DNA of 64,000 nucleotides. Source: Paraglaciecola mesophila. Lineage in GTDB: Bacteria > Pseudomonadota > Gammaproteobacteria > Enterobacterales > Alteromonadaceae. The stretch is taken from the NCBI RefSeq assembly GCF_009906955.1, contig NZ_CP047656.1, forward strand, positions 434,001-498,000. The letters run 5' to 3'. Positions 1-10,730 of the stretch are shown here, piece after piece. Every line of letters begins with the position of its first letter. Position 1 is the first letter of the stretch. The position numbers and the translations under genes are program-made. The notes below the pieces were generated by a model. The model saw only the letters and a list, made by a program, of their open reading frames with translations, did no database searches and was not told where the DNA came from.

Positions 1-2
1 TA

Positions 3-842
3 CGTGCAAATAACATTTTAGGTATTGCAGATATCGACACCCGCCGCCTAACACGTATATTACGTGATAAAGGCGCGCAAAACGGTTGCATTATTGCCGT
101 AGATGCGAGCTCTGAGCAAAGCCTTGATAGTGACGTGGGTTTAGAAAAAGCCAAAGCGTTTCCTGGTTTAAAAGGCCTAGATCTAGCCAAACAAGTGACC
201 ACAGAAGAGCTTTACAGCTGGACAGACGGATCATGGACGCTAGGCCAAGGTTTTAATGAAAATCAAACAGACTTGCCTTTTCATGTGGTTGCTTACGACT
301 ACGGCGCCAAGCACAATATTTTACGTATGTTAGTAGACAGAGGCTGTCGATTAACCGTAGTGCCGGCTAAAACCAGTGCTGCAGACGTATTGGCGTTGAA
401 CCCAGACGGCGTGTTTTTATCAAACGGCCCTGGTGATCCTGAGCCATGTGATTACGCGATAGACGCGATTAAGACCTTGCTTGATAAAGACTTACCTATC
501 TTCGGTATCTGCTTAGGCCACCAGTTATTGGCGTTAGCCAGCGGTGCCAAAACGGTTAAAATGAAATTTGGTCATCATGGTGCTAACCACCCAGTGAAAG
601 ACATTCAAGGTAAACGCGTGATGATCACCAGCCAAAACCACGGTTTTGCGGTAGATGAGCAGTCTTTGCCAGATAACCTGGACATTACCCATGTGTCATT
701 GTTCGATCAATCTTTACAAGGTATTCACCGCAAAGACAAGCCAGCGTTTAGTTTCCAGGGTCACCCTGAAGCAAGCCCAGGCCCACATGATGCGGCTCCT
801 TTGTTTGATCACTTTATTGAGCTGATGCAAGCAACACGCTAA
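3..842 (+). CDS. carA: Carbamoyl-phosphate synthase small subunit, 5' end cut by window edge
   Basis: This is the glutamine amidotransferase subunit of carbamoyl-phosphate synthetase. It releases ammonia from glutamine for CarB in pyrimidine and arginine synthesis. The reading frame is open from the window edge, so about 279 C-terminal residues are present and roughly the first 100 are missing. The visible part starts in the conserved [12 protein letters not shown] segment. The class I amidotransferase domain carries the nucleophile in GICLGHQ and the His/Glu pair in [15 protein letters not shown] at 135 is internal, not the start. carB follows after 38 bp, presumably in the same transcript. 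The identification is secure; the promoter and any arginine or pyrimidine control lie outside the window. Confidence 0.97.
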   Translation, partial: RANNILGIADIDTRRLTRILRDKGAQNGCIIAVDASSEQSLDSDVGLEKAKAFPGLKGLDLAKQVTTEELYSWTDGSWTLGQGFNENQTDLPFHVVAYDYGAKHNILRMLVDRGCRLTVVPAKTSAADVLALNPDGVFLSNGPGDPEPCDYAIDAIKTLLDKDLPIFGICLGHQLLALASGAKTVKMKFGHHGANHPVKDIQGKRVMITSQNHGFAVDEQSLPDNLDITHVSLFDQSLQGIHRKDKPAFSFQGHPEASPGPHDAAPLFDHFIELMQATR

Positions 843-880
843 GACGACCCTTAAGCCCCAAATTTAGAGTAATAAGCACA

Positions 881-3800
881 ATGCCAAAACGTACCGACAT
901 AAAAAGTATCTTAATTATTGGCGCTGGACCGATTGTTATCGGCCAGGCCTGTGAATTCGACTATTCTGGTGCGCAGGCGTGTAAAGCACTGCGCGAAGAA
1001 GGTTATCGAGTTATTTTGGTTAACTCTAACCCTGCGACCATCATGACCGACCCTGAAATGGCCGATGCAACATACATTGAGCCGATTCATTGGGAAGTAG
1101 TCAGAAAAATTATTGAAAAAGAACGCCCTGATGCGATTTTACCGACCATGGGCGGTCAGACGGCACTTAACTGTGCGTTAGACTTAGAAAAGCACGGCGT
1201 GCTAGCTGAATTTAACGTAGAAATGATTGGTGCTACCGCCGACGCTATTGATAAAGCAGAAGACCGAGAGCGTTTTGATAAGGCGATGAAATCAATCGGC
1301 CTTGAATGTCCTAGAGCCGAGATTGCTCACAGTCTGGATGAAGCGTTCGATGTGTCAACGCGTATCGGTTTCCCTTGTATTATTCGCCCGTCTTTCACCA
1401 TGGGTGGAAGTGGCGGCGGTATCGCTTATAACGTTGAAGAATTTGAAGAAATCTGCCGCCGAGGCCTTGATTTATCACCTACTTCTGAGCTGCTCATAGA
1501 TGAGTCTCTGATCGGTTGGAAAGAGTATGAGATGGAAGTGGTTCGCGATAAAGCAGACAACTGCATTATCGTGTGTACCATTGAAAACTTTGATGCTATG
1601 GGTGTGCACACAGGTGATTCGATCACGGTTGCACCAGCGCAAACGTTAACCGACAAAGAGTTTCAAATCATGCGTAACGCTGCCATGGCGGTATTACGTG
1701 AAATCGGCGTTGAAACAGGCGGTTCAAACGTTCAGTTTGGTGTTGACCCCAACACTGGCCGTTTGGTTATCATAGAGATGAACCCTCGTGTCTCTCGTTC
1801 ATCTGCGTTAGCGTCTAAAGCAACGGGTTTCCCTATTGCTAAAGTAGCCGCAAAACTTGCCATTGGCTACACCCTAGATGAGCTCGCAAATGACATTACT
1901 GGTGGGTTAACGCCAGCGTCGTTTGAACCGGCTATCGATTATGTTGTGACTAAAATTCCACGTTTTAACTTCGAGAAATTTGCCGGTGCCAATGACCGTC
2001 TTACTACCCAGATGAAATCAGTGGGAGAGGTAATGTCGATCGGTCGTAATCAGCAAGAATCATTACAAAAAGCGCTGCGTGGCTTAGAGGTTGGTGTTAA
2101 CGGTCTTGATTCAATTATTGATTATACCGACCCTGAAAATAAAGCAGCGATTATTCGTGAGCTTCGTGAACCTGGTGCAGAGCGGATTTGGTACGTTGCT
2201 GACGCGTTTAGAATGGGGATGGATATTGAAGAGCTATTCTCTTTAACGAACATCGACCGATGGTTCTTGGTGCAAATTGCAGATTTAGTCAAAGAAGAGC
2301 AAAATGTTGCCGAGCTTGGCTTATCAGGTATTGATGCAACATTGATGAACCGCCTGAAACGCAAAGGCTTTTCTGATGCACGTATCGCGGATTTAACCGG
2401 TGTAGACCAAGGTGATGTGCGTGAATTACGCCGCGGGTTTGATATTCACCCTGTATACAAGCGCGTAGATACCTGTGCGGCCGAATTTGCCAGCAGTACT
2501 GCTTACATGTATTCAACGTACGATGAAGAATGTGAAGCTAACCCGTCAGATAATAAAAAAATTATGGTACTCGGCGGGGGACCTAATCGCATAGGTCAAG
2601 GTATTGAATTTGATTATTGCTGTGTACATGCTGCACTTGCCATGCGTGAAGATGGTTATGAAACCATCATGGTTAACTGTAACCCTGAGACCGTTTCAAC
2701 AGATTACGACACCTCTGACCGTTTATATTTCGAATCGGTTACCTTAGAAGATGTACTTGAAATCGTGCGTATCGAGAAACCAGTGGGCGTTATTGTTCAA
2801 TACGGCGGGCAAACTCCGCTTAAATTGGCCCGTGATTTAGAAGCTGCAGGTGTCCCCATTATTGGTACTTCGCCTGATGCCATTGACAAGGCAGAAGATC
2901 GCGAACGTTTTCAAAAGATGGTGAATAAGTTAAACCTTAAACAACCAGCGAATGCCACGGTAAGTAACCTTGAAGAAGCGTTGTTGGCAGCCGAAAAAAT
3001 TGGTTTTCCTTTGGTTGTTCGTCCGTCTTATGTACTTGGCGGCCGCGCCATGGAAATCGTTTATGATCTTAAAGATTTGAAACGCTACCTGAACAATGCG
3101 GTAAAAGTGTCAAACGATTCGCCCGTATTGCTTGATCGTTTCCTTGACGACGCTATTGAAGTTGATGTTGACGCGATTTGTGACGGTAAAGAAGTCATGA
3201 TTGGCGGTATTATGGAGCACATTGAGCAAGCCGGTGTTCACTCAGGTGACTCAGCATGTTCACTGCCACCTTACTCATTGAGCGACGACATTCAAAATGT
3301 GATGCGTGAGCAAGTCAAAGCTATGGCGCTTGAACTAGGTGTCGTGGGGTTAATGAACACCCAATTTGCGGTTAAAGACGGCGAAGTGTACTTAATTGAA
3401 GTTAACCCTCGTGCAGCGCGTACTGTGCCGTTTGTATCTAAGGCCACAGGCTTGCCAATTGCTAAAATCGGTGCCCGTGCGATGGCGGGGCAATCACTCG
3501 CTGACCAAGGCTTAAGCAAAGAAGTCATTCCACCATTTTACAGTGTAAAAGAAGTGGTATTGCCATTTGCAAAATTCCAAGGTGTTGATCCTTTGCTGGG
3601 GCCAGAAATGCGGTCTACCGGTGAGGTTATGGGGGTAGGTGATACGTTCGAAGAAGCTTACGCAAAAGCTAATTTAGGCGCAGGTGAACCTATTCCTGCC
3701 GGTGGTAAGGCGCTTTTATCCGTTCGTTTGAATGATAAGAATCGTATCATTGAATTAGGCCGCGCTATGGTCGCCAAAGGGTTTACCCTAGAGGCGACGC

Positions 3801-4099
3801 GGGGCACGGCTGCGGTATTAAATAAAGCTGATGTACCTTGTTCAATTGTAAACAAGCTATCTGAAGGTCGTCCTAATATTGTAGATTCAATTAAAAACGG
3901 TGAATATTGTTATATTATCAATACCACCGAAGGGCGTCAGGCAATTGATGACTCTGTGTATATTCGCCGAGAAGCATTGCTGAATAAAATACCGTACACT
4001 ACGACCATGAATGCGGCTTTTGCTACTGTTAATGCAAACAAGGCAGATGACCGAGCTCGGGTAAATTCAGTTCAAGAGTTACATAAACGTTTACTCTAA
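881..4099 (+). CDS. carB: Carbamoyl-phosphate synthase large subunit
   Basis: CarB is the synthetase subunit. It makes carbamoyl phosphate from bicarbonate, ammonia and two ATP, feeding pyrimidine and arginine synthesis in the cytoplasm. The 1072 residues match the usual full length. The protein has the expected internal duplication of two ATP-grasp halves: the first has the VGGSNVQFG and [15 protein letters not shown] segments, the second has GLMNTQFAV and [15 protein letters not shown]. The C-terminal methylglyoxal-synthase-like allosteric domain occupies about residues 940-1072. It is the second gene of carAB, and greA follows 97 bp later. No frameshift or missing motif was seen. Confidence 0.99.
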   Translation: MPKRTDIKSILIIGAGPIVIGQACEFDYSGAQACKALREEGYRVILVNSNPATIMTDPEMADATYIEPIHWEVVRKIIEKERPDAILPTMGGQTALNCALDLEKHGVLAEFNVEMIGATADAIDKAEDRERFDKAMKSIGLECPRAEIAHSLDEAFDVSTRIGFPCIIRPSFTMGGSGGGIAYNVEEFEEICRRGLDLSPTSELLIDESLIGWKEYEMEVVRDKADNCIIVCTIENFDAMGVHTGDSITVAPAQTLTDKEFQIMRNAAMAVLREIGVETGGSNVQFGVDPNTGRLVIIEMNPRVSRSSALASKATGFPIAKVAAKLAIGYTLDELANDITGGLTPASFEPAIDYVVTKIPRFNFEKFAGANDRLTTQMKSVGEVMSIGRNQQESLQKALRGLEVGVNGLDSIIDYTDPENKAAIIRELREPGAERIWYVADAFRMGMDIEELFSLTNIDRWFLVQIADLVKEEQNVAELGLSGIDATLMNRLKRKGFSDARIADLTGVDQGDVRELRRGFDIHPVYKRVDTCAAEFASSTAYMYSTYDEECEANPSDNKKIMVLGGGPNRIGQGIEFDYCCVHAALAMREDGYETIMVNCNPETVSTDYDTSDRLYFESVTLEDVLEIVRIEKPVGVIVQYGGQTPLKLARDLEAAGVPIIGTSPDAIDKAEDRERFQKMVNKLNLKQPANATVSNLEEALLAAEKIGFPLVVRPSYVLGGRAMEIVYDLKDLKRYLNNAVKVSNDSPVLLDRFLDDAIEVDVDAICDGKEVMIGGIMEHIEQAGVHSGDSACSLPPYSLSDDIQNVMREQVKAMALELGVVGLMNTQFAVKDGEVYLIEVNPRAARTVPFVSKATGLPIAKIGARAMAGQSLADQGLSKEVIPPFYSVKEVVLPFAKFQGVDPLLGPEMRSTGEVMGVGDTFEEAYAKANLGAGEPIPAGGKALLSVRLNDKNRIIELGRAMVAKGFTLEATRGTAAVLNKADVPCSIVNKLSEGRPNIVDSIKNGEYCYIINTTEGRQAIDDSVYIRREALLNKIPYTTTMNAAFATVNANKADDRARVNSVQELHKRLL

Positions 4100-4196
4100 C
4101 CTATGTTTAATTTGGTGCTGGACGTTGAATTTATACGCTCAGTACCTATTTAATATCTAGGTAATATCAAATAAAAATAAAGTGAGCTATTGATCA

Positions 4197-4673
4197 ATGA
4201 CTCAATATCCAATGACAGCAAAGGGCGCAGATATGCTGCGTGAAGAGCTACAACATTTAAAGTCGGTTAAACGTCCGGAGATTATTAAGTCTATCGCTGA
4301 AGCACGCGAGCATGGTGACTTAAAAGAAAACGCTGAATATCACGCTGCCCGTGAGCAGCAAAGCTTTTGCGAAGGTCGTATTCAAGACATCGAAGGTAAA
4401 TTGTCAAATGCGCAAATTATCGATGTCACTAAAATGACTAATAACGGTAAAGTGATTTTTGGTACCACTGTTACTATCTTGAATTTAGAAAGCGACGATG
4501 AGATAACCTATAAAATTGTGGGTGACGATGAAGCAGACATTAAGAACAACTTGATCTCTGTTAGTTCGCCAATTGCCCGGGGATTAATTGGTAAACAACT
4601 TGACGATGTTGTCACTATCCAAACGCCCAAAGGGGCAATTGAATTTGAAATTATCGAAGTCGAATATATCTAG
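4197..4673 (+). CDS. greA: Transcription elongation factor GreA
   Basis: GreA rescues backtracked RNA polymerase by stimulating cleavage of the nascent RNA 3' end. The 158 residues are the standard length. The N-terminal coiled coil (about residues 1-75) carries the conserved acidic tip region [14 protein letters not shown], and the C-terminal FKBP-like domain has the signature near [10 protein letters not shown]. It lies 97 bp after carB on the same strand, so it may be read with carAB as well as from its own promoter. A strong intrinsic terminator follows at 4701. The ATG start gives the canonical N-terminus; the Shine-Dalgarno upstream is weak. Confidence 0.98.
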   Translation: MTQYPMTAKGADMLREELQHLKSVKRPEIIKSIAEAREHGDLKENAEYHAAREQQSFCEGRIQDIEGKLSNAQIIDVTKMTNNGKVIFGTTVTILNLESDDEITYKIVGDDEADIKNNLISVSSPIARGLIGKQLDDVVTIQTPKGAIEFEIIEVEYI

Positions 4674-4700
4674 TCGTTTTTGAGTTTCAGCCAAAAAATA

Positions 4701-4724
4701 GCGCACAGTTTGGTGCGCTTTTTT
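4701..4724 (+). terminator. Intrinsic terminator after greA
   Basis: A 6-bp GC-rich stem (GCGCAC/GTGCGC, 6-nt loop) is followed directly by a run of six T. It lies 28 bp after the greA stop codon and ends the carAB-greA transcription unit before the convergent PfpI gene. Confidence 0.85.
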
Positions 4725-4758
4725 ATTTCTACCGCTTGCGTCAAATTTGCTATCACTT

Positions 4759-5319
4759 CTAATGAGTGTGGTGCTTAGTTAATTGCTGGATAACCTGTTG
4801 ATTCAACGCTGCAAGGTTATGCGAGCTTCGACTAGTATACAGCCCTTTATCGACCACTAAATCTCGATCGACTATCTTAGCCCCGGCATTGCGTAAACGA
4901 TTTAACACGGTGGGGAAAGACGCAACTAAGCGGTTTTTCAAAACGTCTGCTTCCAGTAACATCCATGTGCCTTGATTTATGGCTACAACGGGTTTGTCTT
5001 TCGCATCGCTAAAGAACGCTTTCACAAAATTGATAGCGTCTTTATCTTGCAACAATGCATCTGGGTTAAACAATCCACCGGGTAATATCAACGCATCGTA
5101 ATCTTCGGCCATCACATTAGAAACCACTCTATCGACCTCAATTTCTATGCCCCATTTGCTGCCATTCCAACCTATGATTGTACCAGGCTCTATCGAAATA
5201 ACATGAACCTTAACCCCTGCTGAAACAAGGGCATCACGGGTTTCGATAAGTTCACATTGCTCAAATCCATCCTTGGCTAATATGGCTGCTGTCTTATTAT
5301 TTGATAATGTCGTCAACAT
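4759..5319 (-). CDS. DJ-1/PfpI family protein lacking the nucleophilic cysteine
   Basis: This 186-residue protein has the single-domain DJ-1/PfpI (ThiJ) fold. Visible hallmarks are a Rossmann-like N-terminus, the conserved acidic residue in DGFEQCEL (Glu19), and the ALILPGG loop at about residues 77-82. At the nucleophile elbow, where active relatives read A-I-C-H-G, this protein reads A-I-N-Q-G, with Asn115 and Gln116. The Cys and the adjacent His are therefore both replaced, so classical PfpI protease, glyoxalase III or chaperone chemistry is unlikely. It is monocistronic, convergent with greA, with a 530-bp upstream gap. The function is unknown; a binding or sensor role is only an inference. 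Confidence 0.85.
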   Translation of the reverse strand: MLTTLSNNKTAAILAKDGFEQCELIETRDALVSAGVKVHVISIEPGTIIGWNGSKWGIEIEVDRVVSNVMAEDYDALILPGGLFNPDALLQDKDAINFVKAFFSDAKDKPVVAINQGTWMLLEADVLKNRLVASFPTVLNRLRNAGAKIVDRDLVVDKGLYTSRSSHNLAALNQQVIQQLTKHHTH

Positions 5320-5851
5320 GCGTTTCTCCTATTTGCATGAGTACTTTAATTGATTAATGGTCAAAAAGTACAAATTATGCGTTCAACTACACCTCTGCAA
5401 AAAACGAACCAACTTGGGTCAGTAAACTGATAAAACGGCGTTAGTTTTTATTGTTTGATTTATAAAGAGTTATTTGAAAACCTATAAAATTAGACTGAAT
5501 TTATAGCGCTTAGTTTTATTAGAATAATGAAAAGTTGTGTAAATTTAATCACGAGAAAATGGTGAATTTGTCACAATCGTTTACAGTAAAGAATGATTTA
5601 GGTAGTAATATTTACCCGAAAGCAGGTTTTCTTACGTTGATCATATAATTCTGTCGTTACTTTGACACATGTGGCGATAATGTTTGCTAGAAACAATGGC
5701 TTGTATCAAGGCATTTGTTGGCACAAACGCGATATTCGCAACCAAGCGCTAAATTTTTTATAAGACAAGAACAATACTGATATTTCATTGTATGAGTGTC
5801 TAATCAATGTGCTACCTTGGCGGATTACCTCAGTAAACAGGAACCTTTGTT
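5320..5851. other. AT-rich divergent intergenic region
   Basis: This is a 532-bp gap between the minus-strand PfpI-like gene and the plus-strand permease. I find no convincing ORF, tRNA or strong hairpin. It presumably holds two divergent promoters. Candidate elements are a TATAAT at 5644-5649 and a TTGACA at 5662-5667, but neither has a good partner at 16-18 bp, so no promoter is called. Confidence 0.5.
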
Positions 5852-6754
5852 GTGAGAAGTGCATTGTTATATACGACTACCGTGTTGATTTGGGGCTCAA
5901 CTTGGTTAGCAATAGAGTTTCAATTGGGTGATGTCGCGCCTGAAGTCTCTTTGGTTTACCGTTTCGCTTTAGCCGCCATATTTATGTGGGGATATTGTTT
6001 TTTCTCTCCTTTAAGTATGCGTTTTCCCTTGGCAGACCACGCCTTCTTTATTGTGTTAGCGTTATTTAATTTTGGTTTAAACTACTTAATTTTGTATAAG
6101 GCTCAGCAGTATTTAACGTCTGCGATGGCGTCCATCGCGTTTTCAACGTTATTGCTAATGAACATTATCAATACACGTTTATTTTTTGGTCGTGTTATCG
6201 CCAAACGTATTTACTTTGGTGCAGTGCTTGGTGTATTTGGTTTAGTTGCGCTGTTTTGGCCGGATATTAAAACGCTCGATTTCGCCAGTGAAGCAATGTA
6301 TGGACTAGGATTGGCCTTAGGTGGTACTTTTTTGGCCTCATTAGGCAATATGGCGAGCGTGCGCAACTCTTCCCGCCATATTGGGGTAATGCAGGGAAAT
6401 GCGTGGGGAATGCTGTACGGTACGATCGCCTTGATTGGAGTAACGCTCATAAGTGGTGCTGAATTTAAAGTTTCAACAGAGCCAAGCTATGTCGTCTCTC
6501 TTCTTTATCTGTCTATATTTGGTACGGTAATCGCGTTTGCGAGTTATTTTTTATTACTCAGAGATATTGGGCCAGAAAAAGCGAGTTACTCTATTGTACT
6601 ATTTCCCTTTGTGGCTGTTTTACTCAGCACCTTGTATGAAGATTTTGTCTGGCACACCAATACCATACTTGGGTTTTTGTTAGTCATCCTTGGCAACGCC
6701 ATTGTGTTAACACCTGTTGAAAAACTCAAGTCTTGGCAGGCCAAGAGAAGGTAG
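5852..6754 (+). CDS. EamA/DMT-superfamily inner-membrane transporter
   Basis: This 300-residue polytopic membrane protein is of the drug/metabolite transporter (EamA, RhaT-like) type. It shows about ten hydrophobic segments arranged as two five-helix halves. The N-terminal signature VLIWGSTWLAIEFQLG is typical of the family. Such proteins export or import small metabolites such as amino acids or purines; the substrate cannot be read from sequence. The start is GTG, with an AGGAA-type ribosome binding site nine bases upstream. It is monocistronic and converges on lnt. Assignment to the family is firm; the specific function is open. Confidence 0.9.
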   Translation: MRSALLYTTTVLIWGSTWLAIEFQLGDVAPEVSLVYRFALAAIFMWGYCFFSPLSMRFPLADHAFFIVLALFNFGLNYLILYKAQQYLTSAMASIAFSTLLLMNIINTRLFFGRVIAKRIYFGAVLGVFGLVALFWPDIKTLDFASEAMYGLGLALGGTFLASLGNMASVRNSSRHIGVMQGNAWGMLYGTIALIGVTLISGAEFKVSTEPSYVVSLLYLSIFGTVIAFASYFLLLRDIGPEKASYSIVLFPFVAVLLSTLYEDFVWHTNTILGFLLVILGNAIVLTPVEKLKSWQAKRR

Positions 6755-6807
6755 AGAAAAAGGTTCTGTGATTGCCCCAAGCTTGCTGGTCAGGCGTGCC
6801 TTGGTGC

Positions 6808-8301
6808 TTATTTTGTACGGTTTAGGCGAATTGCGATAATAAATGCTAGCACAGTCAATACCCAAGGCCCTAAGTCCCCTATATATCGATAGGGTGTTGT
6901 GCCGCTTACACGTTGTACTTCATCGCTTAACACGCCGGTTTCAAACTGGGGTAGGCGGCTTTTAATTTCGCCATCGGCATTGATAAATGCAGTAATACCA
7001 TTATTCGTAGAACGCATTACTGGCAGGCCAAACTCTTTTGCACGTACTTGCGCAATTTCTAAATGTTGTGCCGGCCCATGAGAATGGCCAAACCATGCAT
7101 CGTTACTCACGGTAATAATGAAATCTGTGTCTTCGTACAAGTTTTGTCGAATTTGACGTGGAAATGCGATTTCAAAACACAGCGCAGGGGCAAAATGAAA
7201 GCCGTTAGCAAGTAAGTTCACTTGCTGATAATCCCCTCGTGTAAAAGATGACATAGGCAAATCAAATATGGGAGCCAAACCGCGTAACCAGTCTTCCATA
7301 GGAATAAATTCCCCTATAGGAAGTAGATGATGTTTGTCGAATCGATTGCTTTGGGGGTAGTGGTAATGCCCCTCGCTATCAGTTGATTCTTTAAGGCCGA
7401 CACCAATGATACTGTTATACGCTTGGCGGGTTTCGAAATTATAATTAACGATCCCAGTGAGAAGGCCCGTTTTGTTTTCCGCTGCTTCTTGATCAAGTTG
7501 CATTAAATAATCGGCGGCAATCGGCTCTAATTGCGGTATAGCCGCCTCAGGCCAAATGATAACTTGGTTATCCCAATGGGCTTCAGTAAGCTCAAGGTAT
7601 TTCTTCATGGTGGGCCAATCTTGCTCTGGTGCCCAACGTATATCTTGAGGAATGTTGCCTTGCACCATGGCAATGTGAACGGGTTCTCCTGTAGGGGACA
7701 CCCAATTGTGTTGATTTAGTGTCCAACCACTTAGATAAACCAATATGCTCAAAATAATAGGGGGGAGGTAGCGCTTATTTATTAACCATGTAGCGCATGC
7801 TGCACAAAGCGCCATGAGCAACGCACTGACCCCAAATTCGCCGATGACAGGAAACCAGCCAGATAGGGGACTTGGCATTTGGCTGTAGCCAATAGATAAC
7901 CAAGGAAAGCCAGTTAAAAATATGCCTCTGGCCCACTCACACAATAGCCACAAAAAAGGCAGGGCTAGTGCCCAGACTTGCGGGGAAAAGTAACGCTTGG
8001 CGAGCTTGCTGAACAGCATTGGGTACAAAGATAAATAACTGCACAGTAGCACCATTAATCCGATAGAGCCGGCGAGTGGCAGGCCTCCGAAATCAGCAAT
8101 GCTGACATGGACCCAACTAATGCCTGCACCAAACCAACCTAAACCAAAAGAGAAGCCTAGTTTACCGGCGTGTTCTAATCGCGCTTTATGCAACAAATAT
8201 ATAAAGCTAGTGAGTGCGATAGGCATGACTGCCCAATAAGAAAAAGGAGCGTAGCTTAAGGTTAAGCTCGCTCCAAGTAGTAAAGATAAAATATACAGCA
8301 T
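6808..8301 (-). CDS. lnt: Apolipoprotein N-acyltransferase
   Basis: Lnt adds the third acyl chain to the N-terminal cysteine of lipoproteins at the periplasmic face of the inner membrane, the last step of lipoprotein maturation. The 497 residues show an N-terminal half with several membrane spans followed by a nitrilase-type domain. The catalytic Glu-Lys-Cys triad is visible as Glu252 (WPEAAIP), Lys323 (FDKHHLLPIGEF) and Cys375 (ALCFEIAFP). It is the last gene of the miaB-ybeZ-ybeY-corC-lnt operon and starts 14 bp after corC. Several predicted lipoproteins elsewhere in the window (GH13 enzyme, lipase, M2 peptidase) would be its substrates. Confidence 0.98.
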   Translation of the reverse strand: MLYILSLLLGASLTLSYAPFSYWAVMPIALTSFIYLLHKARLEHAGKLGFSFGLGWFGAGISWVHVSIADFGGLPLAGSIGLMVLLCSYLSLYPMLFSKLAKRYFSPQVWALALPFLWLLCEWARGIFLTGFPWLSIGYSQMPSPLSGWFPVIGEFGVSALLMALCAACATWLINKRYLPPIILSILVYLSGWTLNQHNWVSPTGEPVHIAMVQGNIPQDIRWAPEQDWPTMKKYLELTEAHWDNQVIIWPEAAIPQLEPIAADYLMQLDQEAAENKTGLLTGIVNYNFETRQAYNSIIGVGLKESTDSEGHYHYPQSNRFDKHHLLPIGEFIPMEDWLRGLAPIFDLPMSSFTRGDYQQVNLLANGFHFAPALCFEIAFPRQIRQNLYEDTDFIITVSNDAWFGHSHGPAQHLEIAQVRAKEFGLPVMRSTNNGITAFINADGEIKSRLPQFETGVLSDEVQRVSGTTPYRYIGDLGPWVLTVLAFIIAIRLNRTK

Positions 8302-8315
8302 GCGCGTTATGGCAC

Positions 8316-9176
8316 CTAATCTTCGGTGTGGGGAAGCGTGACCTTTAATTGAATAAGGCGTCTGGCGTCAGAGTTAGTAACGGCAAAAACAAAACCGTTA
8401 ATACTAACCTTCTCATCACGCATCGGCATATGACCAAATGCTTTAAGTACTATGCCACCTATAGTGTCAGCTTCTTCCTCGTCAAACTCAGTACCAAAAA
8501 ATTCATTAAAATCTTCTAGCTCTGTTAAGGCTTTTACTGAATACGTATGCTTGTTTAGCGCGCGTATGTTATCGGTATTGTTATCTTCAGCATCGTGTTC
8601 ATCTTCAATTTCACCCACGATCAATTCGAGAATATCTTCGATGGTCACTAAACCTGATACCCCACCGTACTCGTCCACAACTATCGCCATGTGGAAGCGC
8701 TTTTGTTGAAATTCTTTTAGCAAAACGTCAACACGCTTACTCTCAGGTACGATCACCGCAGGACGTAGAACTTGTTTAAGTTCGAATTCTTTGCCAGGTA
8801 GAAATGCATATTTAAGCAAGTCTTTGGCGAGAATGATCCCTTCAATGTGATCTTTATCTTCACTGATCACAGGAAACCGAGAGTGGGCTGAATCGAGCAT
8901 AATAGGCAAAAATTTATCGACTGTCTCTGTGATGTCAATGGTGGTCATTTGGGCGCGAGGGATCATTATCTCTCTGACGCGCATTTCGCTGACTTCCATG
9001 ACACCTTCAATCATTTCTCGGGTTTCTTGATTGATGACTTCTCGTTGTTCTGCATCAGTGATAACAGAAAAGAGTTCATCTTTGCTTTTCGGTTCTCCCG
9101 TGAATGATTGGACTATTTTATCCAACCAACCTTTATTGGCAGAACCGTTCGTAGAGGGGGGGTTATCTTCGCTCAT
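8316..9176 (-). CDS. corC: CorC/YbeX CBS-domain protein
   Basis: This 286-residue protein has two CBS domains (about residues 65-185, with EIMIPRAQMTTID and VDEYGGVSGLVTIEDILE) and a C-terminal CorC/HlyC transporter-associated domain (about 200-283). E. coli YbeX/CorC has been linked to magnesium/cobalt efflux and more recently to ribosome metabolism, which fits its place next to ybeY. There are no membrane segments. It sits between ybeY (33 bp gap) and lnt (14 bp gap) in the conserved operon. The family is certain; the exact biochemical role is not settled. Confidence 0.95.
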   Translation of the reverse strand: MSEDNPPSTNGSANKGWLDKIVQSFTGEPKSKDELFSVITDAEQREVINQETREMIEGVMEVSEMRVREIMIPRAQMTTIDITETVDKFLPIMLDSAHSRFPVISEDKDHIEGIILAKDLLKYAFLPGKEFELKQVLRPAVIVPESKRVDVLLKEFQQKRFHMAIVVDEYGGVSGLVTIEDILELIVGEIEDEHDAEDNNTDNIRALNKHTYSVKALTELEDFNEFFGTEFDEEEADTIGGIVLKAFGHMPMRDEKVSINGFVFAVTNSDARRLIQLKVTLPHTED

Positions 9177-9209
9177 GATCTCGTTAAATTATGGTTTGAA
9201 TGGGTATCA

Positions 9210-9668
9210 TCATTGATCTTGGTAAGGGTCGTCAATCGAAAACTGCTTAAGAATGATAACCTCTATTGCTTCCATCTGTTGTGCTTCATCATCAGTTATG
9301 TGGTCAAAGCCAAGTAAATGCAAGGCTCCATGAACAATCATATGCGCCCAATGGTGAGCTAATGCTTTGTTTTGCTCTTTGGCTTCGGTTGCAACGACAC
9401 TTGCACACACCACCAAATCACCGAGTAGATTTAAACTTAAACCTGGTGGTGCTTCGAATGGAAAAGACAGCACATTGGTTGGCTTGTCTTTTCCTCTGTA
9501 GGTGTAATTAAGGTCTTGGCTTTCTTTTATATCAACAATTCGGACGGTGATCTCTTGATTTGACAGCTGTTGATAAGCCAGCACTGCATCTAACCAACGC
9601 TGAAAATCTTCTGCTTTGGGCAAATTTAATGCGTCACTGGCGATTTGCAAATCAACAATCGCGGTCAT
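9210..9668 (-). CDS. ybeY: Endoribonuclease YbeY
   Basis: YbeY is a zinc-dependent endoribonuclease involved in 16S rRNA 3' end maturation and ribosome quality control. The 152 residues are full length. The signature metal motif H-x3-H-x5-H is present as His113, His117 and His123 in [11 protein letters not shown], and the conserved [15 protein letters not shown] segment is at about residues 57-71. Its start overlaps the stop of ybeZ by four bases, which indicates translational coupling. The gene order ybeZ-ybeY-corC is conserved across gammaproteobacteria. Confidence 0.97.
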   Translation of the reverse strand: MTAIVDLQIASDALNLPKAEDFQRWLDAVLAYQQLSNQEITVRIVDIKESQDLNYTYRGKDKPTNVLSFPFEAPPGLSLNLLGDLVVCASVVATEAKEQNKALAHHWAHMIVHGALHLLGFDHITDDEAQQMEAIEVIILKQFSIDDPYQDQ

Positions 9669-10702
9669 GAATTATCGCTTTGCTGCTGAGCATGCTCGGC
9701 TTTCTTTTGAATTCGAACCCGCTCTTGTTCTACTTCGTAGTCTTCATAAGCCATTACGATCCTAGCGACAACGGGATGGCGCACTACATCATTGGCATTA
9801 AAGAAATTAAACGAGATATCATTTACGTCTTTTAATACTTCAATTGCATGGCGTAAACCAGAGCGTGCACCTCTTGGCAAATCGACTTGGGTGATATCTC
9901 CTGTAATCACTGCTTTTGAGTTAAAGCCAATACGGGTCAGGAACATTTTCATTTGTTCAACCGTGGTGTTTTGGCTTTCATCTAAAATAATAAATGCATC
10001 GTTAAGTGTTCGGCCACGCATGTAGGCTAGGGGGGCGACCTCGATTACGTTGCGTTCGATTAATTTTTCTACTTTTTCAAAGCCAAGCATTTCGAATAAG
10101 GCATCATAAAGAGGGCGTAAATACGGGTCGACCTTTTGTGATAAATCACCAGGTAAAAAACCGAGTTTTTCGCCGGCCTCTACCGCTGGGCGTGTGAGCA
10201 AAATGCGTCTAATTTCTTGGCGCTCCAATGCATCTACGGCCGCTGCGACCGCCAAGTAGGTTTTCCCGGTACCGGCAGGTCCAATACCAAAGCTAATATC
10301 ATGGGTTAAAATATCCGATACATACTTTGATTGATTGGGATTACGCGGTTTGATAACACCGCGTTTCGTTTTAATGTGCACTTCTTTACCGTAATGGCCA
10401 GCTTCCGCTCGCTCAAGACACTTTGCTTCCTGAATGGCTAAATGCACCTGATCAGATTCTAAATCGGGGATCTCACCACGTACGGGTTGGGTTTCTATAT
10501 ACAGCAACTTAAGTAGCTGCGCAGCACCACTTGATTGCTGCGCTTGGCCTGTGACCTTAAACTCGTTGCTGCGATAGGTAATTTCTACCCCAAGGCGGCG
10601 CTCAATTTGTTTAATATTGTCATCAAACGGCCCACATAGACTCGCTAGGCGCTTGTTGTCAGATGGCTCTAATAAAATTTCATTACTGGTAAGTTTGCTC
10701 AA
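9665..10702 (-). CDS. ybeZ: PhoH-like ATPase YbeZ
   Basis: This cytoplasmic NTPase of the PhoH family has 345 residues. It has an N-terminal KH-like region and a P-loop domain with the Walker A motif GPAGTGKT (about residues 141-148) and a Walker B/DExQ-type segment [10 protein letters not shown]. YbeZ partners with YbeY in rRNA processing in E. coli, and the four-base overlap with ybeY supports co-translation here. It follows miaB with a 28-bp gap. The C-terminus is Gln/Lys-rich and charged. Identification rests on motifs, length and synteny. Confidence 0.96.
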   Translation of the reverse strand: MSKLTSNEILLEPSDNKRLASLCGPFDDNIKQIERRLGVEITYRSNEFKVTGQAQQSSGAAQLLKLLYIETQPVRGEIPDLESDQVHLAIQEAKCLERAEAGHYGKEVHIKTKRGVIKPRNPNQSKYVSDILTHDISFGIGPAGTGKTYLAVAAAVDALERQEIRRILLTRPAVEAGEKLGFLPGDLSQKVDPYLRPLYDALFEMLGFEKVEKLIERNVIEVAPLAYMRGRTLNDAFIILDESQNTTVEQMKMFLTRIGFNSKAVITGDITQVDLPRGARSGLRHAIEVLKDVNDISFNFFNANDVVRHPVVARIVMAYEDYEVEQERVRIQKKAEHAQQQSDNS

Positions 10703-10730
10703 TCGGTATCTCTCGGTTAGTTATGGTTGA

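Noticed and set aside
4144..4162. ACCTA/TAGGT inverted repeat upstream of greA
   Set aside because: It is only a five-base match in an AT-rich context and is expected by chance.
5320..5851. Possible small RNA or promoter pair in the gap before the EamA gene
   Set aside because: TATAAT and TTGACA elements exist but are not correctly spaced with partners, and no stable hairpin or T-run was found.
8537..8552. A third match to the operator-like sequence (CTGAATACGTATGCTT)
   Set aside because: It lies inside the corC coding sequence, matches 13 of 16 bases, and the codons explain it. It is a reminder that short matches can occur by chance.
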